A stretch of DNA of 64,000 bases, from positions 944,821 to 1,008,820 of the forward strand of contig VWZF01003703.1 in the NCBI GenBank assembly GCA_013396755.1, in the 5' to 3' direction. The notes below the pieces were generated by a model. The model worked only from the letters and a program-made list of their open reading frames with translations. It was not told the origin of the DNA and did not search any database. The stretch is from Sclerurus mexicanus (taxonomy: Eukaryota; Chordata; Aves; Passeriformes; Furnariidae). Shown here in pieces: positions 39,101 to 54,100 of this stretch. The position numbers were made by a program, and so were the translations under genes. Position 1 is the stretch's first letter. Each line of letters starts with the position of its first letter.

Positions 39101-42100
39101 ATCATTACTTTATATTATACTCAAAGAAGAAGAAATCAGATTATCTTACCATTGTCATCCACCACCCTGGTCTGATCTTTACAGCAGTCAACAGGTAACC
39201 CAATGATTTCCACCTCAACAAAGGGATCTATTATCTATTTTTTAAAAACAAAATATTTTAAAAGCAAACCAATGATACAAGTGAAGGTCAGTTCTTAAGA
39301 AATTCATGCAAGAATTAAAAACCCTTTGATTGACATCAATTTTCCAGCAGCACTATCATGGGAAATGATTTCAGGAAGTTCAAGTTGATGTATGGTTTGT
39401 AGTCTACAGAGTTACGATCAGCTATGACTGATTTCCAAACAACTAAAGTCACCCTTAAAACACAAAGCAAATCAGTTCTTGAACATCACGTGCAGGATAC
39501 AGACTGGGGGAAAATGCAGTACCTAGGGACCAAAAGCCTGACATTATCTGAAATTCACTGATGCATTTCAATAAGGAGAAAGTTTCTTAGGGCCGCTTGC
39601 TGCCCCACCACTCCAGGAGCTCTCATGAAGCTGCTGGGATCAGAGTATCTCACCTCTCCTCGGTCCCCTAACATTGAGTCAGGAGGCTTGGGGAGCTGCT
39701 GCCCACTGATGATTTTCAGAATAAGTTGCTTTTTAGGACTGGCAGGAAGTGGATCAGCAGAGTAAGGGTTGAACGTGCCTAAAAGATGGGAAAAAAGAGA
39801 ACGGTAAGGAAAGAGACACATAGAATAAGTATCACCCTCCAAGATGCAGATACATAGCCAAAGTTCAGTCAGAAGTAACAAATTGAGAGTATGGAGCAGC
39901 TGTTACCAATTTTGAAATTCTCTTCTGTGAATGCCCAGAAATATGAAAGATTCCATCTTTGTTCTTACTTTCCTGTCCTATGCTTTCCCAACATCACCAT
40001 GAAGGCACTTTGTGAAAGGCCTGAGAGCTACAGTAACGGGTGCACGGCAGGACATTACCTTTGCACATCTGCTGAGGTTTGAGGACATAACCACAGTTGC
40101 CATTTACCCTGAATTTTGCTTCATTTAACTGCATCACACGTCCCTCAGACTGGTAGTTCAGGGCCACTGAAGGAGAAGAGTCAGGTGTCATTGACGCAGA
40201 TAATATTCCCCAGCACATGCACAAGGAGTGGGAAGCAAGGCTCGCGTGCCACACGTACCCAGCTGGCACCCAACGTTCCAGTAAGGGACAGGGTTGAAGT
40301 TGCTGGAGTCGATCCGATAGGCTGAGGGATAGACCCTGGTCAGCTGCTTCTGGTTGTAAAGCATGAACTGCTCAGCCTTCTGCTGCACTGCCTGGTGGGC
40401 TCTGCTCTCACTGAACGACAGCACGTTCCCTGTTGACCCTGTGTCACAGTTAAATAGCAAACAGGTGACAAGGCAACCCCACATGGGGCCTGAGCTCAGA
40501 CCTCATTAACACTGGTATTAATCAAGGGGAACATGAGTTTAGTCCAAACTTACAAGGATAGATTGTCTTATCTAATACAAAACATGCACCTTGTGTAAGT
40601 GAAGGGCACCAGCTTCCCCCTCCAGGAGGGTCTTTTGTTCTACCCTCAAGTTCCCAGAACTGAAAGCCAAGCAAGAGCTCCAGCTGATTGCTGGGGCCTT
40701 TTCTCCTGTAGAACCCCAGACATGACCACCCTGGAGAATCTACAGAGAAATCTACTGCTGTTAGCATGACCAAAGCACCTCACTGCTGGGGAAGGAGTGC
40801 CCAGCTGGGCTCTGGTTTTGCTCTAGTCCTTGTGACCCACTAAGAGCAGCACTCAGCCCACTTGCTCTCCCAGGCAGCCAAGGCACATGCAGCCCCTGTA
40901 CCATCATCCACGAGGTCCTGGGCGGCCACGGAGTTGGTGTAAACCACGAGGTCAGACAGAGCCCGGCACAGCTTCACTGTCTTCCTCCGGCGAGCCAGTC
41001 TGAGGGGAGCACAGACAGCAGAAACAGCAAGTTTCAGTATTTAAAGCATACTTCAATCCCCCTTTCTGTTCTTTCCTTCAGTAAGGAAACAAAACACTCT
41101 GAGCAGGGAGTTCAGAGGCAAACCTCGTCAGAGAGGCTCTGGGATGACTGCTCCCCTTTACCTCCGTGGTCTCACCACACAAAATTTTTCATTTCAAACA
41201 GTGAAGTAGCTGCACCATGGCTCTCCTAGACAAAACCAAGGAGCATTTCAGTGACAGCAAATGCATTCTCAGTGACACTGTTTTGCTTTTTCTTTACATT
41301 CTCCAATGCAGTGAAGCTGCCTGGGCTGTGCTGTGCTGCACCTTATTTAACCTGCACAGTTTGCTCTGAACACTGTTTACAGCAGGCAAAATGGGGATTG
41401 GCATCTTTCCGTTAGCACAGTGTTGCTGTCACATTTTCCACTTTAAAGGTAATTGCTGTTTGTAACCTGTGACAACCAATGCAATCAAAACACCAGGCAC
41501 AGCAAAACAACCCCCCCAGATGTGTCACCCATGACACGTGTCATACGTGTACTCTTGGGCACAAACGTGTCCCAGGCAACACCACAGAACTACTGACGGT
41601 GGGGAATAATCCCCTGGCTCCACCCGAACTGCACAACTCCGGGGATTCCCAGCTCACCTGGGGGGATGCCCTGGTTCCCTGCCAGGGGGGTTCTGCTGGC
41701 TCTCCTCCTCATCTGATGCACTGTGGTGTTTGGCTGCTGCCTTGGCAGCTTTCTGTGGGAAAGAGTCAAGCATGGCTGGGTCAGTCCATGGGGTGGCTCC
41801 AGAAATCCACACTGCTGTGGTTGACCTCAGGTAGGTGGGGCAGCTGCAGGTCTGCAGCTCAGGACCGGTGCCCTGCCCAGACCCAGAGTGACCCCAGGGG
41901 CTTTGACAGCAGACAGCCTGGTGGCACATGGAAGGTTTCCATGAAGGACAGCCAATAGAAGGCACCCATGCCCTGATCTCGCTCCATCCCATGGCCAGGA
42001 TCCAGGCCCACAGCCATGGAGCAGGTTTAGCTGCTGGTGAGCAGAGCCAAGCCTAGGGAAACTATTTCTGCCAATGCTCAGTCCGTCCCACCCCACTGTG

Positions 42101-45100
42101 TGCTCTGCACTTCCTCCCCATCCCTCCTGACACGAGGGCAGTGCTCCCCTGGCCCCAGTACCCTGGGCACTGGTCCTGCTGAAATCCTAATGGACTGGGT
42201 CCTGTTTATCAAAGAGTAACACACAGCAGGATCCAAATACACAGAGCACTGCTTCTACCTTCCTGCGCTTCCCCCTTGACAAATTCACTAGTGAAGTTGA
42301 GAACAGTCTGGGCAAAATTTTCGAACACCGTCTTTCAGCTTCCTTTTGAGCTGCTCACAAACGTTCAAGTTATTCTATATTATTACAGAGTGCAGTAAAC
42401 AGCTTTGATAAAAAGATTGAAACCTCAAAATCACAATTTTTTTCATAAGCACCTATGATTTAATAGTTTCCAATTTCAACATTATACTTTTCGTAACAGT
42501 AATGAGAGCTTCTTCTGAGAGTGGCTTAATTCCCTTCTCATTAAGAGGTAATTAAGAATGTAACTGAGAGCTCCTTATGCTTTGGCTCATATGGGTCACG
42601 GAGCACAGATTTCTTTCCTCCCGTTGTGATAGCCCAATAATGAACACAACTTAGTTTGCTGTGTTTAGTGCTGACAAAGTTGACTATATTGGAAATCATT
42701 TGCATGGTTCAGGTTTGGAATCTGAAGGTCTGCACTGAGGGTGTTCCCTGCAGTTAACTTCCACAAATGTCCAGCTTTAGTACCATGGCCTCTCCACTGG
42801 CAGTTTAAAGAGTTTATCCATGGATACACTCGGCACAAGAGCTGCCTGAAAACGCCCCATGTCAATATTGCTGGGTGGATAATTCCGTATCTGCAGAAAT
42901 GTCAACAGGGAGCCTGCCTTCCCAGGCATCCCTTCAGCTGGAAAGGCAATGGGGGAACTTACAGGAGGTCCCTGTTGCCCCAGTGTATGATACAATCATT
43001 TTTATTTTTTAATCTATATATACCCTTATTTTTTTTTTACAGCAGAGATGAAACAAATGGGCTTTCCAACCTGCTGAATCCATTGGGATAACTAGCTGAA
43101 GTAATTAAATTACTGACGTACTTTCCAGCCCTCAGCATAACCAGCAGATTTCAGTGGCTGAGTCTTGCCTGTGACATCTCACCATCCCATTGCACAGCAT
43201 CTGTCTGGCCAGCAGAGAGCACAGGGTGTGATGGGAAGGGCCCACTCTCAGGCACAGCAGGCACTTTAAAGTCTCCACACCCCCTGGGTAATGTGCACTG
43301 AGCCAAAGGTGCTGAAGGACGTGAGCACCTTAAACTGGTGGGAGCTTGGAACTGCAGTGTAAACACGAGTCCTGATACCGTCTGCTTAGGGGATTTCTGA
43401 TGGCTCCTAGCTGGCTTCAGGGCAGATGGACTGGTGGCTGATTTGGTTCTATGAAACATTTCTCAACTGCTGTTTTTCCTAATCCACTGCGCAGATTGTT
43501 GGTCCCAGAGCATGCTCCCTGCAGCTCTCACCATGGATTGCATGGACCAGGAATACCAGCACCTGGCAAGCGGGGGGCAGAGCGGGCTCTGGTGGCCCAG
43601 GACTGAGCTGCAGACCTGTCACATCCCCTCTGCTCATTTACTCACTTTATATCTGCTCATTGACTCCAGGCACAAGGAAGCTTTCAGCTGGATCAGCTCA
43701 TGTTGGGGCCATAAATCCAAGCCTTGAGGCACCATGGGAGTGTGGGAATGGGGGAGGTGGATGTCAGGAACACATTTGTCAGGATATGGGAATGGGAGGA
43801 AACACTGGAGCACTGTCCCTTTTGGTGGCTGCTCTGCCCAGCTGTAAAATGAGACTTCACACTCCTGTGAACTCTATCAGCTCTTGCCTGGCTCATCAGA
43901 CAGGGAGTGCGACCTGGCAGCTCCACAAACACAAATAGGAAATGCAAAACCAGGAGGAGATTGGAAAAGAACATGTGCAGAGCAGGAGTCCAGAGCCAGC
44001 ACTTGGTCACAGCAGCCCCTTGGAGCAGGCACAGTCACGGCACGTCCTGGGTGGCACTGCCCAGGGTGGGACAGGTCAAACTGGGCCCTGAGCAAACCAC
44101 TGTCAGCGATGTGAAAAACAAGAACATGCCAAGGCCTTTGTCTGTTGCTCTTCTGCTGCTGCACTTTTGATTACAAAATGAACAAGGCCACCTCTCACTA
44201 GTAAAGAGGATCTTTCAGTCACAGGAGATTCTTTGTATTCCTTTTAAAGGGTTCTCCATCCTGCTGCAGTTAATATTCTTCCGAGCAGCAATAAACACAC
44301 CACGTGTAATCACACAGTCTTTCCTCACTGCCCCCATACCCACAGAGCTCGTCTCAAGCAGTAGAACAAGCCCAAGGTCTCTGGAATGCTGCCAGTCCCA
44401 GCACAGCAAACAGAGCCTCTCACTTGACTTACCTTGTGTTTGCCAAAGTTGCCCATTAATGATCGACCGTGAGGCTTTTTTCCACCTTCTTTTGTGTCCA
44501 GGTTCTGTGCAGGGAACGTGCAATAAAAAACATAACCAGCTACCTCCAGAAATGTCTTTAAGGAGTCTGCTACAGTCTCTAAAAGGCATCATTTCAACAT
44601 AATACAAGTTCTTGTATGTTAGCCTCATTCACTATTAGAGAAGTACAGTGATTGCACGAGAGAATAAAAGTGAGTTAAAGTCTGATCTATGAACACAAAC
44701 TGAAACCAAGATCTCATTACAGGACTTTTCTAATTTCTTTATGTCTTGATAGCTTAGAATCCTCTAACAGTAAAGAAAAATATTAATGTTAACACTCAAG
44801 ACAACAACAAACCAGGCAGAAAAAGCAGTCCAGCAAAACCAGGCAAGCAATAATAAACCACAACCTTTTAGTGCTCTTGAAAACAACCACAAAGGAAAAG
44901 GGGGGGAATAATCTCCCAACAGATAAATGTGGACTTTTCATAGGCAGCCAGGAGTCCAAGTTTTACATTCCCAGCCATGCCCCAGGCACCAGCTGGATAA
45001 CTCCTGGCAGCATCTCGCTTTTGCTGTCAGAAAACACAGCCCTTCATCTTCTGAAGGGCAGAACAAAGCTGAAGAATATTCCCCCAGCATTTCAGCAAGT

Positions 45101-48100
45101 CCTATGAACTCCAGCTATTCCCTAATCAGTGTTGAGCTGGATTCACTTCTGGTTTTCAGAGCAATCTGGGCATGAGAAGGTTCACTCAGGTCTAGGAAAA
45201 TCAATAACCTCTGTGGTTCCCTTCAAGGATTTGTTCCAGCTCAGGCTGGAATTCTCTGTAAGATGTAGAAAGAAACTTCAGCAGATTTTTATTTTTTTTT
45301 AATAGCAAATCTCTGGGGAAATAAAGGCAGATCAGTAATGAAGTAAAGGAAAATGACCAGTAAAAAAGCAGGAAAATATCCCAACTGATCCCCTTCTGGT
45401 TCATCAATTACACAGGAACTACCAGAAAAGAGCTTTACACCACCAGTACACAAAGCCAGCTAATGAGTTAGAAGAACCAAACCAGCATGATGTTTAACCA
45501 TTCAGATTTCACTAAGTCAACACTGCTATAAATTAATCTTGCAATTGTTTAAACTTGTTATTCCTAATTATTCAGCTCTGTATTGTTTTAAGACCCTTAG
45601 AAACAACAGTCACAATCAGTCTTGACAGAACTGTTGCAGCAGGGGAAGAGATCTCTAAACATCCCTTCATAAATTAAAGTAAGTCAATTAGAAAATGCTA
45701 TCATTTAATATTACCTGGCAGACATTTGAATAATGCTCTCACATCACTGGGGTATTTCAGTATTTTGGTCACAACAGTGGCATTAATGGGCAATCTCAGG
45801 TATCATATGCCACACCTGATGCAAATTTGTATTCTTTAACCCAAACTCCCTCAAATGCTCTCCAGGGGCAAATCCATTCCCAGATAATAGAGAGCATGTC
45901 AAATGTTACTATTTCTACACAAATTAATACTGAAATGGCTCCTAACTGATCATATTCACCAAAACGAGGAGTCTGACCACTGAAATCCCCCCTTTCTGAC
46001 CTCTTGGAGGCCAGGGGGAAGCAGCAAACTGACTGCTCTCCCACTGCAGAGCCAGTCTGCAAACAACCCTCCTGCTGGGTCAGATGCCTCATCCTTTGCC
46101 TCTTGCAGCTCCTCCCCACCAGTACACAACCCACAACCTCCCCCAGATGTCTCACGCTGCAGCACAAGCAGAGCATGTTTTCTGTAGTCAAGCCTGGCTT
46201 CAGGGAATTCTCACAGGTCCAGCTTTGGAGAGAGATTGGCAGGAAATGCGTCAGCCCCACAGAGTGGGAAGACATGGGAAAAGGCAGAGTTACACATACT
46301 GGACCTTTACGACTACACTGGTCAGAGCAGGCACATCTCCACAGAAAATCCTGTATTTAACATCACAAGGGTGTGCATCCAGTGATGGATAAGGTGTGGT
46401 CACCTGGACTCAGGGTATTAACTGTTGATACACTCCAAATTCTCATACATTTTACTGTTTTACAAAAATAGTTGGATGCCCAAAGTGCAAGGGAACACAC
46501 CATTCTTATCAAAAGCACTGAAAAATCAGTTCTAAAAAACTAGAACCTTGCTCAGGGCAGGAAAAGCACAATCCTGTGGTTTAGTGCTGTAGGAAACAGC
46601 CACCAGTGTTACAGACAGCAGCGCGTGCAGTTCTTGTGGCCCGTCGTGACAGGACTAAGGTGACAGAAAAGGGGTCTTTCCCCAGTAACACAGACACAAA
46701 CCAAACTGCCTGACACACATCTGCAGTATTGGTACTCTGAGAACTAGTGTCTTCCAAGTTTTACAAGCAATAAACCACATTAGAACACATTGACCCAACA
46801 CACACTCCCCACTGAAATGAAATCGTCTCCTTAGATATTTTCCTGAAACAGCTCCAAGCTTTCACTTTGGATAAAACCAGCTCTCAGACACTGTTCCTCC
46901 AGTTTTCTCACCTGAAACAACGTGCAACACATTGCACTGTCTCGTGTTCCCGGAGCAGGTGAAGGGGAAACCCCACCTACCTGCTTCAGGTTAACGTTGA
47001 AGCTCTGGTGCGTTGCCTTCAGCAGGGCTCTCACAGTGAAGCTGTCAGGGTCTTCCTTGTCCCTGATTTGGGATTCCTTTATCAGAGATTCCAGTTTTGT
47101 CCTTATAAAAGATTCCACCTGGTGCTCAGTTGCACCGTTACTCTGAAAGACATCCAAGGAGCCCAGTCAAAGCAGGTGATTGTCTCCCTGGCTGGTGGGA
47201 CAGCCCGAGGGGGCGTCACACAGCACTCCCAACATTTCCTCTCTCTGTGCAAGAAATCTTGCATAATCCTGCCTTTTCTGCTGGTGGGTTTTAGTGCCAT
47301 TTCCCTTTTCCCTTTCTCTCCAGTACTCCTGACACAGCTCACGCTGCCCCACCGAAGCACGGCCCCCACAGCGACCACCCACAGCCTGGGCCTGGGTCAC
47401 TCTTTGTTTCACAGCTCTCACAGACCTGATCTTCTCTTTCAGAGGAGCAGGAATTCTGAGCTTATGAACTTATACACTTTCTTCAAAACATCAGACAACC
47501 TAATCGTTAGAGTCCTGCTCCAAACAGTAAGAAAGGGAAGGAATTCCTGTTAACAACAGTCATATGGACTACACAGACTCAAACCAGTCTCTTACATAAG
47601 GCACTTAAAAATGGATCCTATGGAATAGTGTGCACCTGACCTAGGAATCAAAATCTTAGCCATTAAAAACTCTACTCTGCTGAGGACTGTAAAGAGGACA
47701 GGGACAGTGCATGAAGGAAACACAGAGCTGGGCACTGACTGTGCGCACGTACATAGCAGGGCTTTAACTTGCAGTCGTCCTCAATTTCATCAGCACTGTC
47801 CTCTTCTGAAACTTCTCCTTCCTCAGCATCTGCTGCCAGACTGCACGGCAACTTCTTGCCCTAGAATGAGACAAAACCATTCACAATAAATGCACGTGTG
47901 GTCAGTTATTTAGTGCAAAGACCAAAACTGACCATTTCTCAACTATTCCCTATGTAAATTGTGACCAGCATTTACAAATCATTTTCAGAGTCTCATGCAA
48001 ACTGGTTCAAGGACCCAGATTATCACAGCTGGTATTTTAAGCTTTTCTGGAAGTGTTTGTTACTGGAAGATCTTTGCAAGCTCTTTCCAAACCAGCACAC

Positions 48101-51100
48101 CAACTCCCATCTTCCAGCTGCCCAAAGACTATTTTGAGTTGACTCTTGGATATACCAGGTTTACCCCTAGCAAGAAGATCACTGTATATTTAAAATAAAA
48201 CTCTAAAAATCAGAAGCTGAGATGTTGTCATAGGCTCTTCAAATGCAGACACCAAAGGACTCCCAGCCAGCAGCCAGCAGCACGAGGGGAGCAGCAAGGT
48301 CTGGTCTAGCAACACGTGCTCATGCAGGAGCACAGGCAGCAATGCAAAAGTAGGGGCTGACCAGCACTGTCAGTGTCACAGGCCTGCATCACAAAGGAAC
48401 TACTTAATTCCATGTCTAGTTTCCAACATCTGATTATAGGGGGAGCATCAAACAGAGGTTATTTGCTGCTTCTGGTAAAATTAAAAGTCTCTGACAGCTC
48501 AGTTGTCCTCTTCAGAGCATTCCTCTTGGATTGTCCTGTGTGACCACTTACAGCAAAGCCTGGTCTCAGAACCATGGAACTGTTGGCTGTGGAAGCCCTG
48601 GAGGTCTCTGTTCCCATCTCCTGCTGCAGGAGGAGCACCAGCTCTGGGAGAGCTTTCCTTGGCCAAATCCTGCACACCTTCAGGGCTGGAGCCTCTCCCA
48701 GCCCTCCGGGCAGCCTCTTTCCATGCTGCACCATTCCCAGCAGGCAAAGCCTTCCCTGCCACCCAGCCTGCTCCTCCGAGGCTGGAATTTGGGGCCATTG
48801 CCTCTTGCTTTACCATCTGCTGCTTAATAAGTCACCTATTAACCTTCTGTGTTATTGCTTCCATTCACAGCCCTCCTGCTTCATCAGTGACAGAGGGATA
48901 CAGGCATTACAGCCAGATTTCTGCAGAAATGCAGAGGGTTGATTTACAGGCTGCACTTTGAAATTAATAAAGCTGCTGCTAATGAATGGGTCAGATTCAC
49001 TTCATGTTGGCACCTTCACACTGACTTAAACCCACAAGTGTTATTAGAAAGACTCTCTATATACACTAACAAGATGAAAATTATGTCATTAATTGAAATT
49101 GTTTGGCTAACAAGTCAATACTGACTTTCAAAGGAAAATTTATAAAAAGAGCAAAAATAATAGCAAAAAGCTGAGAAATTGGTTTACTTCTCAACAAGAT
49201 ACTGATTCCTAAATCTGCTTTTATCTTTTCCAATAGGGCTTTTTAAATTGAGCAGGAGATGGGAGACAAGGCTTTGGGCAAGGATACTGTGATGCTTGAA
49301 ATAGAATTTCTCATTGTGAAAACAGCTCAGCTCCACTCCAGTCTGCACTAACCCACAGGGCTTCAGCACAGAGCGCTGAAGGATCCCACTCAAATGTGCT
49401 TGGAAAATCAGCTCAGAAGTTCAGCTAAGAACAGCAGAGCACCAAACCTCTCCTGCCTTTGGTGCACTGATGTGGTATTTCAGGCCAGGTTTGCTGAGTT
49501 TGTTGCATGACTAACCATTTCATTTGGGTCCCTGGAACACCAGCCCTACATGCTTGCATAATTCACTAACCAGAGTTACCCCAGAAAACCAAGTCAGTGA
49601 CATTCAAAATCACAGCTGAGCACTCAAAGGATTTCCAGCTCAGTACTGTGCACTGAAATATGTTCAAACTAACCTCAAACTGAAATTGGCAATCCCTGTG
49701 GCCAGACTGATACGGAGGACAAAGGGGGGGAAAAATAGTATCTTGAGAGCTCACAGCAGAGTAACTTCCCCATGTACCAAAATAAATTAGACAACCTAAT
49801 AAACCACAAGCCTATTAATCATCCTTTCAAAGGTCTGCCTTGAGCTTCTTTCTTATTCTTGCCTTCTTGGTCTTTGAAATTCCTTTCAGAGCCAATCTGT
49901 TTATAGTGAGAGGCTCAAAGAACTAATCCTGCCCACAGCACCAATTCCAGTGCTCCAGGGCCTCCTCCAGCTCCTTCCAAAGGGCTCTTCTGCCACAAAC
50001 ATGGCTGATGAACAGTGGAAACAGGTTCATTCCATGAGCTGCTGCTCAGAGCAGGGCGATGGGAAAGGCAAGACACTTTCACTTCTATGCTACTCCAAAA
50101 TACTCTGTGCAAGGGAGGACTGTGTTTAGATACTAAAGGGATACAAACTGGTTCTGCAAAAGCAAAGAAAATCTACCATGTCACACACTGACTTTTGCTG
50201 CATTCTGAACACGCTGCCACTAGCAAGTTACCTTCACCAGGATTTTCCCTTTCAGACTCTGAGGGCTGGGGAGCTGCCTAGGATCTCCAGTGCTCACAGA
50301 TGACAAGTCCAGTTTGTCACCAAATATGTCCTTCAAGTACTGAGCAATCTTCTTTTGCTGTTGAATACTGCAGTGGTTTTCAATAGACAGGATCACTGGA
50401 AACCTGGAAACAAAATGCCAGACCCTCTCATAACTGTGTGAAGAGAGAACACCTGCACACTTCCCACACCAGCTATGGATGTAACAGCCTATTTCTTCCA
50501 CAAATCTGTGCCACTGTTTTCTAAACTCTTGGCAGCCCCACAATCCTTGGCAAGGAACCCCACGTGCCAACTCCACACCAAATAAGAACCACCTCCTGTT
50601 TCTCGTCAGTAACATAAAACTTTTGGGCATGGTTGGTTGGTTTGGTTTTTTCCCCCCATACACCCATCACTGGGTCACAGTTTTCCTTTTTCTTTCAATA
50701 AAGATGCATTTTCCCTTTATTTTCTCCAAACTACTCAAAATTCTCTAACCCACTTATGATTTGATACTGTACCTATAAGGTTAAAGTCTGTAATAAACTG
50801 GTTCCTAGCAAATAGAACAGCCTCAGAACACTATCCCACAGCTCAGTATTTCCTCACACTGCGCATGTGACAGCTTTTCAATTTTCCTGCTGAAATAAAG
50901 TACTTGCCGTAGGTAGAGAACATCACAGTATTGATTTTGAAGGAAAATTTCCCTGTGGATGTAAGTGGGAAGTTCTGCTGAAAGATATTCAAGTGTCAGA
51001 CTGTTCAAAGTCTTACTGAGTTTACAGTGCACAAAAGATCTAATTGGGGCACAACTTTCTCACTCAATTGACAGAAAGAGCTTGTGCAGTTGAACAACAA

Positions 51101-54100
51101 ACATGACACAGGCAATAAACAGGGGAACAGAACCAGGCTTAATGTGTTCAAGGAAAGTATGCCCTGCCACTGCCGATTGTTGATTTCGGCGTGGGATTAA
51201 GTACAGAACACAGGTGCAGCTCCAAACCTGGCCTACACTTACTCATTCTTGACAAAGGCGTATTTGTTGATGGTTTCAGCCACATCCCGGAACAGGATTT
51301 TGGAAGTCAGAGTGTAGCCATGGTGCACCACTGGCTCCCCATCAGGACCATCCCAGCAATCCACTAGCAAGACAAAAAGAGCCATACAGATCTTCAAGGT
51401 CCCTTCCAACCCAAACCAGTCTGTGATTCCATGGTGTTTATGATGTTTGTCTGAGATGGTTTTTCCCAACAAAAATATTCAGTTTAAACTGCTCAAAACC
51501 AAGAATTTACTGCTGAAGGGAATCAGACAGTGAAGTATTAATGCTTTGAGTTTGCCACTGACATTGTGCTTCCCAGAAGCCCCCTGCCACCCCTCAGAGC
51601 GGGCAGTCCCAGCCCAGAAGCCCCCTGCCACCCCTCAGAGCGGGCAGTCCCAGCCCAGAAGCCCCCTGCCACCCCTCAGAGCGAGCAGTGCCAGCCCAGA
51701 ACCCCCCTGCCACCCCGCGCAGACGCACCCTCGACGCAGCGGCAGCCGCCCTGCAGCACCCGAGCGTACATGTCCACCCGGGACTGGGAGAGCAGCTGGT
51801 CCCCGCTCAGGTAGGTGTTGTGGGAGGAGGCGATGAAGTAGTTGCAGAGGGGCTGCTCCATGTCCTGGTGCACCTCGCAGTGCAGGGGGTTGAACACGTC
51901 ACCCGCGGGGCTGCGCATGAAGCTGGTGAAACCTGGGGAGGGACGAGGGAACGGCTCTGCTGTGGGTGCGACGAGCGACCGGGAACACATTGCCCCCAGG
52001 CCACAGAGCTGAGCGGGGTACAGGGCCCCGGGCAGAAATGGGAGCCAAACTGTCGTCCTGACTTGGAAGCAAATGCCTTTTCTCCCAAGTTCCTTGCTGA
52101 TGCTCCTGTGCTGTGAATGAGCCCTGCCCTGCCCCAGGATGGTGTGGACACAGGGCAGCAGGCACTAGAGAACTGCAGGGCCACCACAGCCAATTCACTA
52201 ATCCAGACATCTTCACTTAGTTTGCAGCTTTCTCTGTTCTGCAAGTGTATCCAAGAAGATGGTACCTGTTTTATATCCATAAATTCGAGCAGCGTTGAAC
52301 AGAAAAAGTTTTAAAAATACGTTCTCCAAGAACGAGAAATGTAAAATATTTCCAAAGGGCAAAGCAAACAATACCAACCCTGAAAGCAACTCGAAGATAA
52401 AAGCAGCAGCAAGGTTAAGAGGAACAGAAATGCCTGCAGAAATATCTTCTAAGTGTCACAGATTGTCCATTTTACTTTCCTTATTTAAGTGCAGTGCCCT
52501 GGATCACATCAGAAGCTTGTTGAAGGCGGTCAGACTCGGGATCTAAATACCACAGGAGGAAGATTTCTACCTCCCCCCACCCCAAACCACCATGCACATT
52601 ATGCTGCTCCATGAAAGTTCCCTTCTGGGCAAAGGAACACACCATGGCATTTAATCCATTGCATCTCAACTCTAAGTCTGATTTGATACTAAGTTGGATT
52701 CTGAATAATACTATTTCTAATTGCTTTCACAAACAATGCAAGGTATTAAAACCCAATGAAATTGCAACCATCCATATTTATTTCACATCAGCATAAATCA
52801 ATGGATTGTGCAGGAGCACAGATCTACAGAGACAGGGCAGAATGAAACCTTGGCTTTCATTCCTTCACTTGGAGCAGGCTGTAGGATAAACTACATGATA
52901 TGGGACGGTTTGTGTTTCACAAACACACAGTGAGCAATAAATCCACGCAGCCTCAGGCATCCATCCCATTCCTGTAGGATGGCTGAGGTGGATGGCTGGA
53001 GAACAGGAGCTGCTGCTTTACCCCACCTACTCACATCTCCCCCATGGCTCACAAAAACCCCACCCACGCTCCTGACTCTGATCCACAGGAGGTTCTGTCC
53101 CAGTCAAACATTAGGAGCTGCCCAAAACACCATTAAAGCACTTCTATTCCACTACAGTGTATCAGGACAAAACATTTTGAAATCAAAACTTTTACCTTCA
53201 ATCCCAAGAACATTTTGCTTCTTGTTTTCTTCTGAGACTTCAAACTTCTGTATGACATCCAAACAATACTCTGGTGTCACATTATTCATCTGCACAAAAA
53301 ACAACAGTGTCGGTGCATTTATTTTTAATACCGTATCACCAGCATGGGAAATTCTACTTTAGACTTCTGCTGGGTCCAATTGAAAAACGTTACGATCAAA
53401 CATTGAGTTCAGTGAATAGGCCAGTCAATAATGCTACTGAAGTTTTTATTTTTATCAGTGCTGCACAAGCCTCCGGCCCTTAACTTAGGGGACACAAATA
53501 GGTGTGAGCAGTACCCATCACTTAGAACCTGTGTCATTTTAGAGTCAAGATGAAAATTAGATGTTTACTATCCTTAATAGTTGCACTGGGCAATACTGCT
53601 GAAATGAGAACTATGAAGTTTTATTCTTTAATATAATCTTCTTAGACAGGCAAAAAGATTTGGCAGGGTTTGATTACATTTTCATGCATTTTCCACTCCT
53701 GTGATTTCATTATTTCCAAGCGAGTTCACTATAAAACACAGGCTAGGAGAGAAATAATTAAATTCTGAAATGAAAAACAGCACCTCTTCTGAAACAAACA
53801 GAAGGTTTGTCAACACCTTCCACTGGCCCACAGATGAAGTTCCACAGACGAAGTTCTAACTGACTGGTAGGGCACTTATAAGTAGACACTTATATTTCCT
53901 TTAAAATCAAAGGAAAGAAGCAGCTTCCATTACTCATCTGTTTTTCACTCCCCTTAAACTGTAGGGAACAAAGGGAGAACTAAGACTGGGTGTATTTCAT
54001 TTCCTCCACTACCAAATCCCAGGAAGACAAAGCTGGCACTCGAACCTTTGGCAGGGTTTTTGTTTTGTTTACTGTCTGTGCTCTGCATCCTCTGCCAAGT

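Noticed and set aside
43002..43045. Strong plus-strand splice-acceptor look-alike (T tract then cag)
   Set aside because: No open exon with a donor follows, and the strand is opposite to the gene.
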